DNA from: Gammaproteobacteria bacterium | GTDB lineage: Bacteria > Pseudomonadota > Gammaproteobacteria > Acidiferrobacterales > SZUA-150 | Reading direction: 5' to 3' | DNA: 27,317 nucleotides | Assembly: GCA_029880755.1 (NCBI GenBank) | Contig: JAOUNW010000007.1 | Location: 1-27,317, forward strand | Part shown: piece after piece, positions 1 through 7,671 of the stretch | How positions within the stretch are numbered: position 1 is the first letter of the stretch | How the letters are laid out: every line of letters starts with the position of its first letter | The notes under the pieces: model-generated | Told to the model about the DNA's origin: nothing | The model's database searches: none | The model's input: the letters and a program-made list of their open reading frames with translations, nothing else | Program-made: the position numbers and the translations under genes

Positions 1-537
1 TTTGTCGGCGGTCATCGCGGCAGTGCCGACGGGATATTCAATCACCGGCTCGATGTGTTTTTGGTTGTCGGGGTAAGACACCTCGTAACGATGCCTCACC
101 AACAAAAACTGGCCGTTGCTTAAACCGTAAGCCACCAGTCCCGATGAAGGCCGGCCGCCGGCAAGGCTGGTAACTTTTACAGACTTGGGTAAGGGCAAAC
201 GGAATTGTTTGATGACATTACCGGTAGCGGCTTCAAAGAAAATAATATCGCCGCTATCGGTAAAGCGTGACGCCACCTGATTTTGTTCTTCAATAGCCAA
301 CATCCAGGTAGCACTGGCAGTATCCCCCGGCGTAGCAAACTGTTGCACACGCTCCAGGCTGGCCGGAATAAACATGGGAAACACCACATACAACAGATAA
401 AAGAAAATCAGAACAATTGCGATAATGACGCCGATGCCGCCCAAACCGACACCCCAGAACGCCAGCTTGTCTTTCAGCTTGCGCCAGCGCTGTCGGGGGC
501 TGGGGATTTTTCCAAGAGAAGAGGGGGTAACGGCCAT
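1..537 (-). CDS. pstC: Phosphate ABC transporter permease PstC, N-terminal part (cut by window edge)
   Basis: The frame is open from the ATG at 537 to the window edge, giving 179 residues of the N-terminus. A basic, tryptophan-containing cytoplasmic start (RQRWRKLKDK, about residues 16-25) is followed by one membrane segment (about 27-53) and then a soluble, probably periplasmic, region. This layout matches the long PstC variant of many gammaproteobacteria (about 700 residues or more), in which a large periplasmic domain follows the first helix. PstC is one of the two inner-membrane channel subunits of the PstSCAB high-affinity phosphate importer. An in-frame TAG at 556-558 with no start codon in between fixes 537 as the earliest start. 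No Shine-Dalgarno sequence precedes it, and a Pho promoter ends just upstream, so the message may be leaderless. The identity rests on the N-terminus and on pstS next door; the permease core lies outside the window. Confidence 0.85.
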   Translation of the reverse strand, partial: MAVTPSSLGKIPSPRQRWRKLKDKLAFWGVGLGGIGVIIAIVLIFFYLLYVVFPMFIPASLERVQQFATPGDTASATWMLAIEEQNQVASRFTDSGDIIFFEAATGNVIKQFRLPLPKSVKVTSLAGGRPSSGLVAYGLSNGQFLLVRHRYEVSYPDNQKHIEPVIEYPVGTAAMTADK

Positions 538-543
538 GGCGGC

Positions 544-577
544 AGTATAGGAGCACTATATGTCAGAATTGTGACAA
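544..577 (-). promoter_or_regulatory. Pho box and -10 of pstC
   Basis: Read on the minus strand, heptamer TTGTCAC (577-571), spacer AATT, and heptamer CTGACAT (566-560) form one Pho box with an 11-bp repeat. Exactly 10 nt later comes TATACT (549-544), a near-consensus -10. The same 10-nt spacing occurs in E. coli pstS and phoA. A start site 7 nt after the -10 falls on the A of the pstC ATG at 537. PhoB activation is inferred. Confidence 0.75.
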
Positions 578-652
578 CCATGGATGCTAATTTAATCCCT
601 TAAAAACAGTGAGATAGCCGTGAGAGCAGGGGGAAATAATATTTTGATTGGG

Positions 653-702
653 GCGGATTATTTGGTCGGCCATACAGCGGATTCGCTATCTGCTTAATCC
701 GC
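653..702. repeat. Nested inverted repeat in the pstS-pstC gap
   Basis: Perfect 8-bp arms GCGGATTA (653-660) and TAATCCGC (695-702) enclose a second small hairpin, AGCG-GATT-CGCT (676-687). It lies between the pstS terminator and the pstC Pho box. It resembles a REP-type or mRNA-stabilising structure, but only one copy is seen in the window and no function can be assigned. Confidence 0.4.
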
Positions 703-733
703 TTTACAGTCTATTACAATTTATTTTCCGATA

Positions 734-759
734 AAAAAGCCCCGCGTGCGGGGCTTTTT
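734..759 (-). terminator. Rho-independent terminator after pstS
   Basis: A GC-rich stem, GCCCCGC pairing with GCGGGGC (739-754), is extended by five A-T pairs on each side (734-738 with 755-759). This gives a symmetrical A-tract/stem/T-tract about 23 nt downstream of the pstS stop. It should stop most pstS transcripts before pstC, which has its own promoter. The flanking A and T runs would allow it to work in both directions. Confidence 0.85.
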
Positions 760-782
760 CTTTTTCGCTCACAGCGAGCTTC

Positions 783-1757
783 TTATTTACCAAGCTTGTC
801 CAACTGCGCCTTGATTACCTTGGCGGGCAGCGGGATATAGCCGTCCTTAATGACAACCTGCTGGCCAGCTTTGGATAACACCAGCTTTATGAATTCTTTT
901 TCAAGGGGTGACAGGGGTTTGTTGGGTGCCTTGTTCACGTAGATATAGAGAAAACGGCTGAGTGGATATTTGCCTGTGACGGCGTTTTCGGATGTTGCTG
1001 CCACGTAAGGGTCGCCGGCCTTTTTGGCCAAAGGCACAGCGCGCACACCGGAGGTCTTGTAGCCGATGCCGGAGTAGCCGACGCCGTTAATAGAGCTGGA
1101 AACAGACTGCACCACTGAGGCTGAACCGGGTTGTTCGTTGACCGTGGTCTTGAAGTCTCCCTTGCACAAGGCTTTTTCCTTGAAATAGCCGTAGGTGCCG
1201 GAAACAGAGTTGCGTCCATAGAGCTGCATACTGCGCGATGCCCAGCTTCCTTTCAGGCCCAGGTCGCCCCAGCTTGTCAGGTCTTTGTTATTACCGCACT
1301 TGCGTGTACTGGAAAAAATAGCATCCACTTCCGGCGTGCTCATGCCTTTTACAGGATTATCCTTGTGCACATAGACTGCCAGGGCGTCGATGGCGACGGG
1401 AATTTCCGTGGGCTTGTAGTTGTACTTTTGCTCAAACGCCTGTAGTTCCTTGTCTTTCATTTTGCGGCTCATGGGCCCGATGTTGGATGTACCTTCCGTT
1501 AATGCGGGTGGAGCCGTGGAAGAACCGGCGGCCTGAATCTGAATATTGACGTTGGGATAAATGCGTTTGAATTCTTCCGCCCACAAGGTCATGAGGTTGG
1601 CCAGAGTGTCTGAACCGACACTGGAAAGATTACCGGAAACACCGCTGGCCCGATTGTATTCCGGAATGCCTTTGTCCCATTTGGTTTCCGCAACAGCCGT
1701 ACCTGTCAGAGTGGCCAGCAGTCCTGCGCTAATTAATGTGTACAACACTTTTTTCAT
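783..1757 (-). CDS. pstS: Phosphate-binding protein PstS
   Basis: This is the periplasmic phosphate-binding protein of the Pst importer; it captures inorganic phosphate and delivers it to PstCAB. The 324-residue product has a clear Sec signal peptide (MKKVLYTLISAGLLATLTGTA, cleaved near residue 23). The mature start region has the family's SSVGSDTLANLM and AAGSSTAPPAL phosphate-loop signatures, with NSVSGTYGYF further in. The start at 1757 was chosen over an in-frame ATG 21 nt upstream because a good GGAG Shine-Dalgarno sits 8 nt before it and the signal peptide begins there. A four-heptamer Pho array precedes the gene and a strong terminator follows it. That fits the need for far more binding protein than membrane permease. 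It follows phoBR on the same strand. The family is certain. Confidence 0.95.
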   Translation of the reverse strand: MKKVLYTLISAGLLATLTGTAVAETKWDKGIPEYNRASGVSGNLSSVGSDTLANLMTLWAEEFKRIYPNVNIQIQAAGSSTAPPALTEGTSNIGPMSRKMKDKELQAFEQKYNYKPTEIPVAIDALAVYVHKDNPVKGMSTPEVDAIFSSTRKCGNNKDLTSWGDLGLKGSWASRSMQLYGRNSVSGTYGYFKEKALCKGDFKTTVNEQPGSASVVQSVSSSINGVGYSGIGYKTSGVRAVPLAKKAGDPYVAATSENAVTGKYPLSRFLYIYVNKAPNKPLSPLEKEFIKLVLSKAGQQVVIKDGYIPLPAKVIKAQLDKLGK

Positions 1758-1801
1758 AATGAATCTCCAATAAATCAAATCGATCTTTATTTCGCCGGTG
1801 T

Positions 1802-1857
1802 ATCATCCGTTAGTGCTGTGACAACAATATGACCGAATTGTGACGGTTTTATGACAG
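1802..1857 (-). promoter_or_regulatory. Double Pho box and -10 of pstS
   Basis: Four heptamers recur every 11 bp on the minus strand: CTGTCAT (1857-1851), CCGTCAC (1846-1840), CGGTCAT (1835-1829) and TTGTCAC (1824-1818). They are separated by 4-nt A/T-rich spacers AAAA, AATT and ATTG. After a 10-nt gap comes GATGAT (1807-1802), a 4/6 match to the -10 consensus. A weak -10 plus two tandem PhoB dimer sites implies strong dependence on PhoB. Confidence 0.88.
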
Positions 1858-1893
1858 TACCGCGACGGATTGATCTGCCTGGCTCTGCCAGCG

Positions 1894-3198
1894 TTAATTC
1901 TGTGTCGTGTTATTTTGAGGTTTGGGGAAATAACAGCTAAAGGTGCTTCCCTTACCCAGGGTGCTTTGGATGTCGAGCCGGGCGTCGTGGCGATCCAGAA
2001 TGTGTTTGACGATCGCCAGGCCCAGACCGGTACCGCCGGTTTCCCTCGAGCGGTCTACGTCCACACGATAAAAGCGTTCCGTTAACCTGGAAAGATGCTG
2101 CGGGGCAATACCCGGGCCGGTATCAGAGACAGAAAAAACCGGTGTGTCGCCGGCGAGACTCCAACGAATACCAATACTGCCTCCTTCGGGTGTGTAGCGC
2201 ACGGCATTGCCCACAAGATTGCTGAACACGCTGTGCAGCTCTTCGCGGTTGCCTTTTATTTTCAGGTGCTCGTCAATTTCTAAGCTGATTTGTTGTTGTT
2301 TTTTAGCACCCATGAGGTCGGCCGCTTCTTTGACCGAGGCCAGAACAGCCGGCACATCCACCCATTGATCGTGGACATAGACTGGCGTGGTTTCCAGTTT
2401 CGTCAGGGTGATTAAATCACTCACCAAACGATCCATTCGTTTAGCCTGTTCCTGCATACTCGTGAGCGCCTTGTTAACCTGGGGCTCACTGCCGGCCTTC
2501 ATGTCCAGCAGGGTCTCCAGGTACCCCAACAACACCGTAATGGGTGAGCGCAATTCGTGGGACACGTTGGCGATAAAATTGGAGCGCATCTCCTCCAGAT
2601 TGATGACATGCGTGATATTGCGGCACAACAGTAGCTTTTGGCTGCTGCCAAAAGGGATGATGGATATCTCCAGAGAAAGCGCCGGTTTTACCGGCGAGTG
2701 AATAACAATCGGTTGGCTGAAGTCGCCTTTGTCCATGTACTCCAGAATCTTGGGGTTGCGTAACAGGTTTCTGATCTTCAGGCCCTCATCACGGGGAAGC
2801 TGTATGCCCAGGAGGTTTGTAGCCGAGGCATTGGCCCATTCAATTTCGTTTTTCTTGCTGAGAATTATCGTGCCATCGGGCAAGGCGGATGCTGCGTCCT
2901 GGAATCGTGACAATGCACTGGTAAGTTTGAGACGGTTAACGCGTCTTTCTTTTTCGATCTCGTGTAACTGATTAAACAGCTCACCCCAGTAACCGCTGGC
3001 TTCGGGAATATCGCTGTGTTTCCGCGTTTGCAACCAGTTCTGTAACCGAAACACATTTCGCAGCGTCATCAGCACATAAACCGTGAGCGCAATGACGATG
3101 AACAACAGTGCGCTGTCGAACCAACTACCAACAAGCGCTACCAGAATAAGTGCCACGGCCAACTTGGCCAGTTTTTGTCCCTGGTCCGGTGTAAGCAT
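1894..3198 (-). CDS. phoR: Phosphate regulon sensor histidine kinase PhoR
   Basis: This is an inner-membrane histidine kinase that phosphorylates PhoB when phosphate is scarce, with its activity gated by the Pst transporter. The 434 residues begin with two closely spaced hydrophobic segments (about 11-46) and almost no periplasmic loop, typical of PhoR. A PAS-like region follows (about 95-200), then the dimerisation/phosphotransfer H-box with HELRSP (His214). The ATPase domain shows the N-box NLVGNAVRYTPEGG, the G1 box DTGPGIAP and the G2 box GGTGLGLAIVKH. Length matches the family (about 430). It starts 2 nt after the phoB stop, with a GAGAAG ribosome site inside phoB, so the pair is co-transcribed and probably translationally coupled. 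No key residue is missing. Confidence 0.95.
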   Translation of the reverse strand: MLTPDQGQKLAKLAVALILVALVGSWFDSALLFIVIALTVYVLMTLRNVFRLQNWLQTRKHSDIPEASGYWGELFNQLHEIEKERRVNRLKLTSALSRFQDAASALPDGTIILSKKNEIEWANASATNLLGIQLPRDEGLKIRNLLRNPKILEYMDKGDFSQPIVIHSPVKPALSLEISIIPFGSSQKLLLCRNITHVINLEEMRSNFIANVSHELRSPITVLLGYLETLLDMKAGSEPQVNKALTSMQEQAKRMDRLVSDLITLTKLETTPVYVHDQWVDVPAVLASVKEAADLMGAKKQQQISLEIDEHLKIKGNREELHSVFSNLVGNAVRYTPEGGSIGIRWSLAGDTPVFSVSDTGPGIAPQHLSRLTERFYRVDVDRSRETGGTGLGLAIVKHILDRHDARLDIQSTLGKGSTFSCYFPKPQNNTTQN

Positions 3199-3200
3199 GG

Positions 3201-3887
3201 CTACTTCTCTGAGAAACGGTAACCGCTGCCGCGCACGGTTTGGATCAGGTGATCATAACCACCGGCTTCCAGCGCCTTTCGCAGGCGCCGTATATGAACG
3301 TCGATGGTACGCTCTTCGATGTATACGTTGTTTCCCCAGACATGATCAAGCAACTGGCCGCGGGTGAACACACGGTTTTTGTTTTCCATAAAAAACTTTA
3401 ACAACTTGTATTCCGTGGGCCCCATTTCCAGTTGCTTGTCATCCGCCAGCACTCTCTGAGCGGGGGACTCTAACACCAGGCCCTGGCACTGATAGATTTC
3501 GCTTTCATCCTGTGGTTGCACGCGGCGCAACAAACTGCGTATTCGTGCCAGCAGTTCTTTGATGGAAAACGGCTTGGTCAGATAATCGTCAGCACCGCTG
3601 TCCAGACCGCGCACCTTATCATCTTCGTCGGATTTCGCCGTTAACATAATAATGGGTATGAGGCGCGTCTCCTGCTGCCGGCGCAGACGTCTGGCAAAAT
3701 CCACGCCGCTGACACCGGGCATCATCCAGTCCAAAAGAATAAGGTCAGGCTGGGCATAACTGATGGCACCTTCAGCTTCATGGGCGTTGCCCGCCTCATG
3801 ACACTGGTAGCCTTCATTGGTCAATGCCAGACACACCATCTCCCGGATGGCGCGCTCATCATCAACTATTAATATGTTTGTAGCCAA
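3201..3887 (-). CDS. phoB: Phosphate regulon response regulator PhoB
   Basis: This transcription factor binds Pho boxes when phosphorylated by PhoR and recruits sigma-70 polymerase. The 228 residues hold a receiver domain (1-120) with acidic pocket DD at 9-10, phosphoacceptor Asp53 in LLDWMMPG, Thr83 and Lys105 (YLTKPFS). An OmpR-type winged-helix DNA-binding domain follows (about 128-226), with the GPTEYKLLKFFMENKNRVF and RTIDVHIRRLRKAL signatures. The start codon is TTG: the only earlier in-frame signal is a stop (TGA at 3903-3905), no ATG or GTG lies between them, and family alignment begins at MATNILIVDDE. The ribosome site is weak (GGCGG). A Pho box with a good -10 sits about 30-60 nt upstream, implying positive autoregulation. 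Confidence 0.95.
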   Translation of the reverse strand: MATNILIVDDERAIREMVCLALTNEGYQCHEAGNAHEAEGAISYAQPDLILLDWMMPGVSGVDFARRLRRQQETRLIPIIMLTAKSDEDDKVRGLDSGADDYLTKPFSIKELLARIRSLLRRVQPQDESEIYQCQGLVLESPAQRVLADDKQLEMGPTEYKLLKFFMENKNRVFTRGQLLDHVWGNNVYIEERTIDVHIRRLRKALEAGGYDHLIQTVRGSGYRFSEK

Positions 3888-3914
3888 TCGGGTACCGCCG
3901 AGTCACAAAACGGC

Positions 3915-3948
3915 ATTAGAACAAAGTTTTATGACAGTTTTGTTACGG
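3915..3948 (-). promoter_or_regulatory. Pho box and -10 of phoB
   Basis: On the minus strand, CCGTAAC (3948-3942), spacer AAAA and CTGTCAT (3937-3931) form a Pho box, one good and one weaker heptamer. After exactly 10 nt comes TCTAAT (3920-3915), a 5/6 match to the -10. The predicted start near 3908-3906 leaves a leader of only about 20 nt before the TTG start codon of phoB. Confidence 0.75.
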
Positions 3949-4007
3949 GTATGGCTAAGGTACCGTATTCCCCGGCGACTGGGAACAGGTGGCAAAATGC
4001 GGAAAGT

Positions 4008-4358
4008 TCAGGCTTCCAGCTTTAATTCATCAATGATACAACGAACGCTGGTCACCAATAACGGATCAAGACCTGATAATTCAAAACCGGCCCGGTAAAG
4101 TCCGGTCTCCTCATCCTGATTTACCCAGACGCTGCGGGCATCAAGCTCCACAGGCAGGATCTCGCTGTTTTGCTGGCGCACCTCCATGGACAGGCGCATT
4201 CCCCTGTTAACCGGTATGGCCTTTTCTGTCACCAGGGACATGCCGTTATCGGAGATGTCAGACAAATAACCGAACAGCTGGTGGCTGGCCGACTCAAACA
4301 CGCGCAGGGAATAGATAAGTTGCCAGCGCTTTAGTTTGCGATTTTCTTTTTGGCCCAT
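4008..4358 (-). CDS. PilZ-domain protein (putative cyclic-di-GMP receptor)
   Basis: This is a 116-residue single-domain cytoplasmic protein. It shows the two PilZ ligand motifs: an RxxxR at Arg7-Arg11 (RKLKR) and a D-x-S-x-x-G in DISDNGMSL (about residues 35-43). The usual beta-barrel pattern follows, including ARSVWVNQDEETGLYRAGFEL near the C-terminus. By family knowledge such proteins bind cyclic di-GMP and change partner activity, often in motility or surface attachment. No partner is evident here. It lies between an outer-membrane protein gene and phoB on the same strand, with about 60 nt between its stop and the phoB Pho box. A link to phosphate control is possible but unproven. The start has only a weak ribosome site (GGATTC). 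No membrane segment or signal peptide is present. Confidence 0.85.
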   Translation of the reverse strand: MGQKENRKLKRWQLIYSLRVFESASHQLFGYLSDISDNGMSLVTEKAIPVNRGMRLSMEVRQQNSEILPVELDARSVWVNQDEETGLYRAGFELSGLDPLLVTSVRCIIDELKLEA

Positions 4359-4458
4359 TTACTTGAATCCTGTAGAAATTATTTTTTGCATGCAGACTTT
4401 AAGGGTAGATGATTTTATCGGTAATGGAACCCGGAGGAAAATGCGTTTAAATCCGTGT

Positions 4459-5691
4459 TTAGAAATAAGTCCTTACCTCTATATTCAGGGATCTTGGGTA
4501 AGTACCGAATTCACTGCCTAACTGTGGGCCTTCGGGTTTGTCTCCATAGGGTAGCCCAATGGCCAATGCCAGCTCCGTTTCATCGGATAGCGAATAAATA
4601 CCATTAATAGCAAACAAACTGGAATGATCAATCATATTTACCAGCGTTAACACGCCCACTTGCAGCAAAGGTGTCCATTCGTAATCCAGGCCCAGGGCAG
4701 CATAGTTTCTGGCGAGATACACCTGGGACTCGGCAGCGAGGGCTGCCGATTGAACATAGTCATCGAGGGAACTTGCACCTTGAGACTGGTAAAACCATTC
4801 TATTCTTGCATTGAGACTGTTTGGCCATCGGTGCTCCAGACCTGCAGCCCAGTTGGCGTAACGTTCTCCGATACCATTAGGCTCGCCTATGTGACCCTCC
4901 ATGCGCATACCCAACCAGTCGAACCACTCACCCTGCAAAGCAGTGCCATATATTTTTGTATCGCGCACCTGGCCCGCCAGCACGGTCCAGTCCGCACCGC
5001 CCATGGCCAGTGACAGTCTCGCCAAATAGGAATTACGCTGCAGATCGGGATTACGGCTCCAGCCGGTTTCCGATTGCAGGTCCGGTTCATAACCAAGTAC
5101 GCCAATAGCCGCTATCTGCGATAATTCATTCACCTGGTAATTCAGGCGCAGTGCGTCCACACCGGGCTTGTAGACCCGGTAAAACGTGGTGGCGGCAAAT
5201 GGGGCAAAGAAATCGTTGGGTGTAAAATAAAACGTGGTGGCAAGATTAACCGGCTGCCGACCAAGAGTGACATCCATATTCTCATAGGAGAATCGAAGGT
5301 TGATTCGGTCGATAGCAAAGTGTACGTAGTTATCATCGCTGAAACTGTGTTCCGGCAGCTCACTGCGCTCCACATCCAGTGGCGTCCCAAAACGAAACTG
5401 GTTTGCCACCAGATCCGTGGGGATATAGGTTTGGTAAGCGTTTAACTCATAACCCCATTGCGCTCCCCTGCTGCCCGTGACGATTAATCTTGCCAGACCT
5501 GCCACGCCAGTAATAGAGCTGTCTTCGTAAAAATACTGATGCTCCGGGTTATTAGTGGCAATAACAAAACCACGCAACAGGCCGCGGGCATCCAGTGTGT
5601 TTTCGCTTTGTTTTAGTTCATAAAACGAGAGCGCTCTTTCCGGCGGTATGACAAGAGCCAACAGCAATAACAGCAGCAGCTTTTTTCGCAC
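4459..5691 (-). CDS. Outer-membrane beta-barrel protein (DUF1302/porin-like) of the ABC export module
   Basis: A hydrophobic signal sequence (a run of leucines ending ALVIPPERALS) precedes about 390 residues of alternating aromatic/polar beta-strands, and the chain ends in Phe (VRTYF), the usual BAM-recognition ending. The segment with GRQPVNLATTFYFTPNDFF followed by YKPGVDALRL resembles DUF1302/alginate-export-like barrels, which often accompany LolA-like proteins and lipid exporters. I infer it is the outer-membrane component of the adjacent ABC system. The start is uncertain. GTG at 5691 gives a compact signal peptide (V/MRKKLLL) and lies 19 nt after the ATPase stop. ATG at 5745 (or GTG at 5748) would overlap the ATPase gene and give an unusually long n-region. 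None of the starts has a convincing ribosome site. The substrate is unknown. Confidence 0.75.
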   Translation of the reverse strand: MRKKLLLLLLLALVIPPERALSFYELKQSENTLDARGLLRGFVIATNNPEHQYFYEDSSITGVAGLARLIVTGSRGAQWGYELNAYQTYIPTDLVANQFRFGTPLDVERSELPEHSFSDDNYVHFAIDRINLRFSYENMDVTLGRQPVNLATTFYFTPNDFFAPFAATTFYRVYKPGVDALRLNYQVNELSQIAAIGVLGYEPDLQSETGWSRNPDLQRNSYLARLSLAMGGADWTVLAGQVRDTKIYGTALQGEWFDWLGMRMEGHIGEPNGIGERYANWAAGLEHRWPNSLNARIEWFYQSQGASSLDDYVQSAALAAESQVYLARNYAALGLDYEWTPLLQVGVLTLVNMIDHSSLFAINGIYSLSDETELALAIGLPYGDKPEGPQLGSEFGTYPRSLNIEVRTYF

Positions 5692-5710
5692 GGGAGAATA
5701 ACCAGGTGAA

Positions 5711-6403
5711 TCAGGCACGAACCTCGTCCTGTTCCAACCTGCCATCACGCAGACGAATTAATCGGCGGGCCCGGTCCATGACACGTTGGTCGTGAGTGGA
5801 AAATAAAAAAGTGGTTCGCTCTACCCGGTTCAGTTCTTGCATCAAGTCCAGCAGCGCATCGGCCGTGACTGAGTCCACGTTTGCCGTTGGTTCGTCCGCC
5901 AGCACAATTGCCGGTCTTGTCACTATAGCGCGGGCAATGGCCACACGCTGTTGCTGACCACCGGACAATTCATCTGGCCGCCTGTGCTCAAGGCCCTGTA
6001 AGCCCACTTCTGCCAGTATGTTCATGACCCGTTCGTGACATTGTTTTTCCGGCACACCTTGCAACTTCAACACAAACTCCGCGTTCTCATAGGCAGTCAT
6101 GACAGGGATCAGGTTGTAGGACTGAAATACGAAACCGATTCGATCGCGGCGCATGTTGGAAATCTGTGAGCGCGATAATTCGGATAAATTCTGTTGCTCA
6201 ATATGTATTGTCCCCTCTGTGGGCAAGTCCAGGCCACCCATAAGATTCAGCACCGTTGTTTTTCCTGAACCTGACGGGCCACACAACGCGGCAAAGTCAC
6301 CCTTTTGAATTGTCAGCGTGAGATTATCCACCGCCCTGACTTCTATCTTGCCCTGCTCGTAGAGCTTGGTGACATTTTCCATGGTAACAATTGCGCCAGT
6401 CAT
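5711..6403 (-). CDS. ABC transporter ATP-binding protein (LolD/MacB type)
   Basis: This is the nucleotide-binding subunit that drives the two FtsX-type permeases encoded immediately upstream. Its 230 residues contain Walker A GPSGSGKT (42-49), the Q-loop around Gln94, signature LSGGQQQRVAIARA (146-159), Walker B IVLADEP (166-172), and a switch His in STHD near the C-terminus. The family (LolD, MacB, FtsE-like) powers extraction of substrates from the inner membrane rather than classical import. It starts 10 nt after the preceding permease stop with a GGTGGTGAG ribosome site, so it is in the same operon. The following outer-membrane gene begins at or overlaps its 3' end. All ATPase motifs are intact. 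The substrate cannot be read from the sequence; lipids or lipoproteins are the likeliest class given the LolA-like neighbour. Confidence 0.9.
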   Translation of the reverse strand: MTGAIVTMENVTKLYEQGKIEVRAVDNLTLTIQKGDFAALCGPSGSGKTTVLNLMGGLDLPTEGTIHIEQQNLSELSRSQISNMRRDRIGFVFQSYNLIPVMTAYENAEFVLKLQGVPEKQCHERVMNILAEVGLQGLEHRRPDELSGGQQQRVAIARAIVTRPAIVLADEPTANVDSVTADALLDLMQELNRVERTTFLFSTHDQRVMDRARRLIRLRDGRLEQDEVRA

Positions 6404-6413
6404 CTCACCACCC

Positions 6414-7652
6414 TCATCGTTGCATCAGACTTTGTACAGGCGGGATATGGCCGGCCTTCCAGGCGGGATACAGCCCTGACGCCAGGGTCAACAAGAACAC
6501 GCCTGAGAGAATACTGATAATACTTTCCTTGAAAAGTCGAATTTTCATAACCGGATCCACCAATACTCCGCCGGCGCTGTAGTCGTCGCCAATGGCGCCG
6601 GTGAAGTCAATACCAATATTATAAAGATACCAGTACCAGGGCGTGGTGATGATAACCCCAAAAATAATGCCAACGGCAGCCAGCCACAGGGACTCGGTCA
6701 TGATCAACTTGAATAGAGTGGCTGGCGTCATACCGACAGCCATCATAATTCCGAATTCCCGTCGGCGTTCCAGTACACTCATCAACAAGGTGTTGAATAT
6801 TCCAGCGGCAATCAATAGGCCTATCAAAATTTGACTAATATAATTACTGCCTCGATCCATGGCCACAATCCCCGCCATGTCTCCCTGGGTTTGCTTCCAG
6901 GTAAGAATCTCGACATTCTTGGCATTGAGACGTCGGGCAACACGATCTCTGACGGCCTGAGTGTAACGTTGATCGTTAACCAACGCTGCAACCAGGGTGG
7001 CTTCGTCATTTTTGTAGCCGATTTGGTTACGGACAGTATTAATCGGCAACATTACCAGGCCACCATCAATTTCTTTTACACCGGTCTCGAAAATACCGGT
7101 AACCCGCGAAATCGCACTGACTATCTCTCCGTTGGCGTCTGTAGTGGTATAGATGAGCTTTTTTCCCAATCTCAGGTTTAGTTTTTTGGCAAGATGCGTT
7201 CCGATAACAACATCTCTATTGTCAGACGAGGACAGCATTTCACCGCTCACCATAGACCGTATAAACAAATTGTGTTCTGCAGACTCTTCCTTGGGATGGA
7301 CCGCGAGGAACATACCACCCACTGTCTTGTTGGCACTAGCGAACATGGCCTGCCCCATGATTCGGACATAGGCGTTATTAACGCCCTCTATTTTCAAGAC
7401 AATATCACGGACTTGCTCGCTGTTTTCCACTGGTTTATCCAGGCCGGGCGACAGGTTATACCCCTGGCGTTCTATTGTGACATGACCAAAACCCATGTTA
7501 GCGCCAGCATTAATCATGTTGGTGTAACCGTAGTCGCCGGTTCCAGTGAAAGTGACCGCCAGCATAATACCGAAACCGATGGAGAACCCCGTGATGAGCG
7601 TGCGCCGCTTACGCCGCCAGAGATTACGCCATGCAAATAAAGTGACTCTCAT
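6414..7652 (-). CDS. ABC transporter permease, FtsX/MacB family (second of pair)
   Basis: The protein has 412 residues with the MacB/FtsX topology. One N-terminal membrane helix (about 17-38) is followed by a large periplasmic domain (about 40-270), then three C-terminal helices. The FtsX domain carries the typical LMSVLERRREFGIMMAVGMTP stretch after the second helix and ends with a GLYPAWKAGHIPPVQSL motif. It forms a heterodimeric partner for the related permease encoded 19 nt upstream, and the ATPase follows 10 nt downstream. Two separate permeases plus a separate ATPase resemble LolCDE organisation more than fused MacB. By family knowledge such transporters act on lipoproteins, lipids or peptides at the periplasmic face. 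No frameshift or lost motif is seen, and I give no gene symbol because orthology to lolC/lolE is not shown. Confidence 0.88.
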   Translation of the reverse strand: MRVTLFAWRNLWRRKRRTLITGFSIGFGIMLAVTFTGTGDYGYTNMINAGANMGFGHVTIERQGYNLSPGLDKPVENSEQVRDIVLKIEGVNNAYVRIMGQAMFASANKTVGGMFLAVHPKEESAEHNLFIRSMVSGEMLSSSDNRDVVIGTHLAKKLNLRLGKKLIYTTTDANGEIVSAISRVTGIFETGVKEIDGGLVMLPINTVRNQIGYKNDEATLVAALVNDQRYTQAVRDRVARRLNAKNVEILTWKQTQGDMAGIVAMDRGSNYISQILIGLLIAAGIFNTLLMSVLERRREFGIMMAVGMTPATLFKLIMTESLWLAAVGIIFGVIITTPWYWYLYNIGIDFTGAIGDDYSAGGVLVDPVMKIRLFKESIISILSGVFLLTLASGLYPAWKAGHIPPVQSLMQR

Positions 7653-7671
7653 GTGAACACGTATTCGCTGG

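Noticed and set aside
283..603. Plus-strand open frame opposite pstC
   Set aside because: It runs antisense to pstC and across its Pho box, with no ribosome site or family features.
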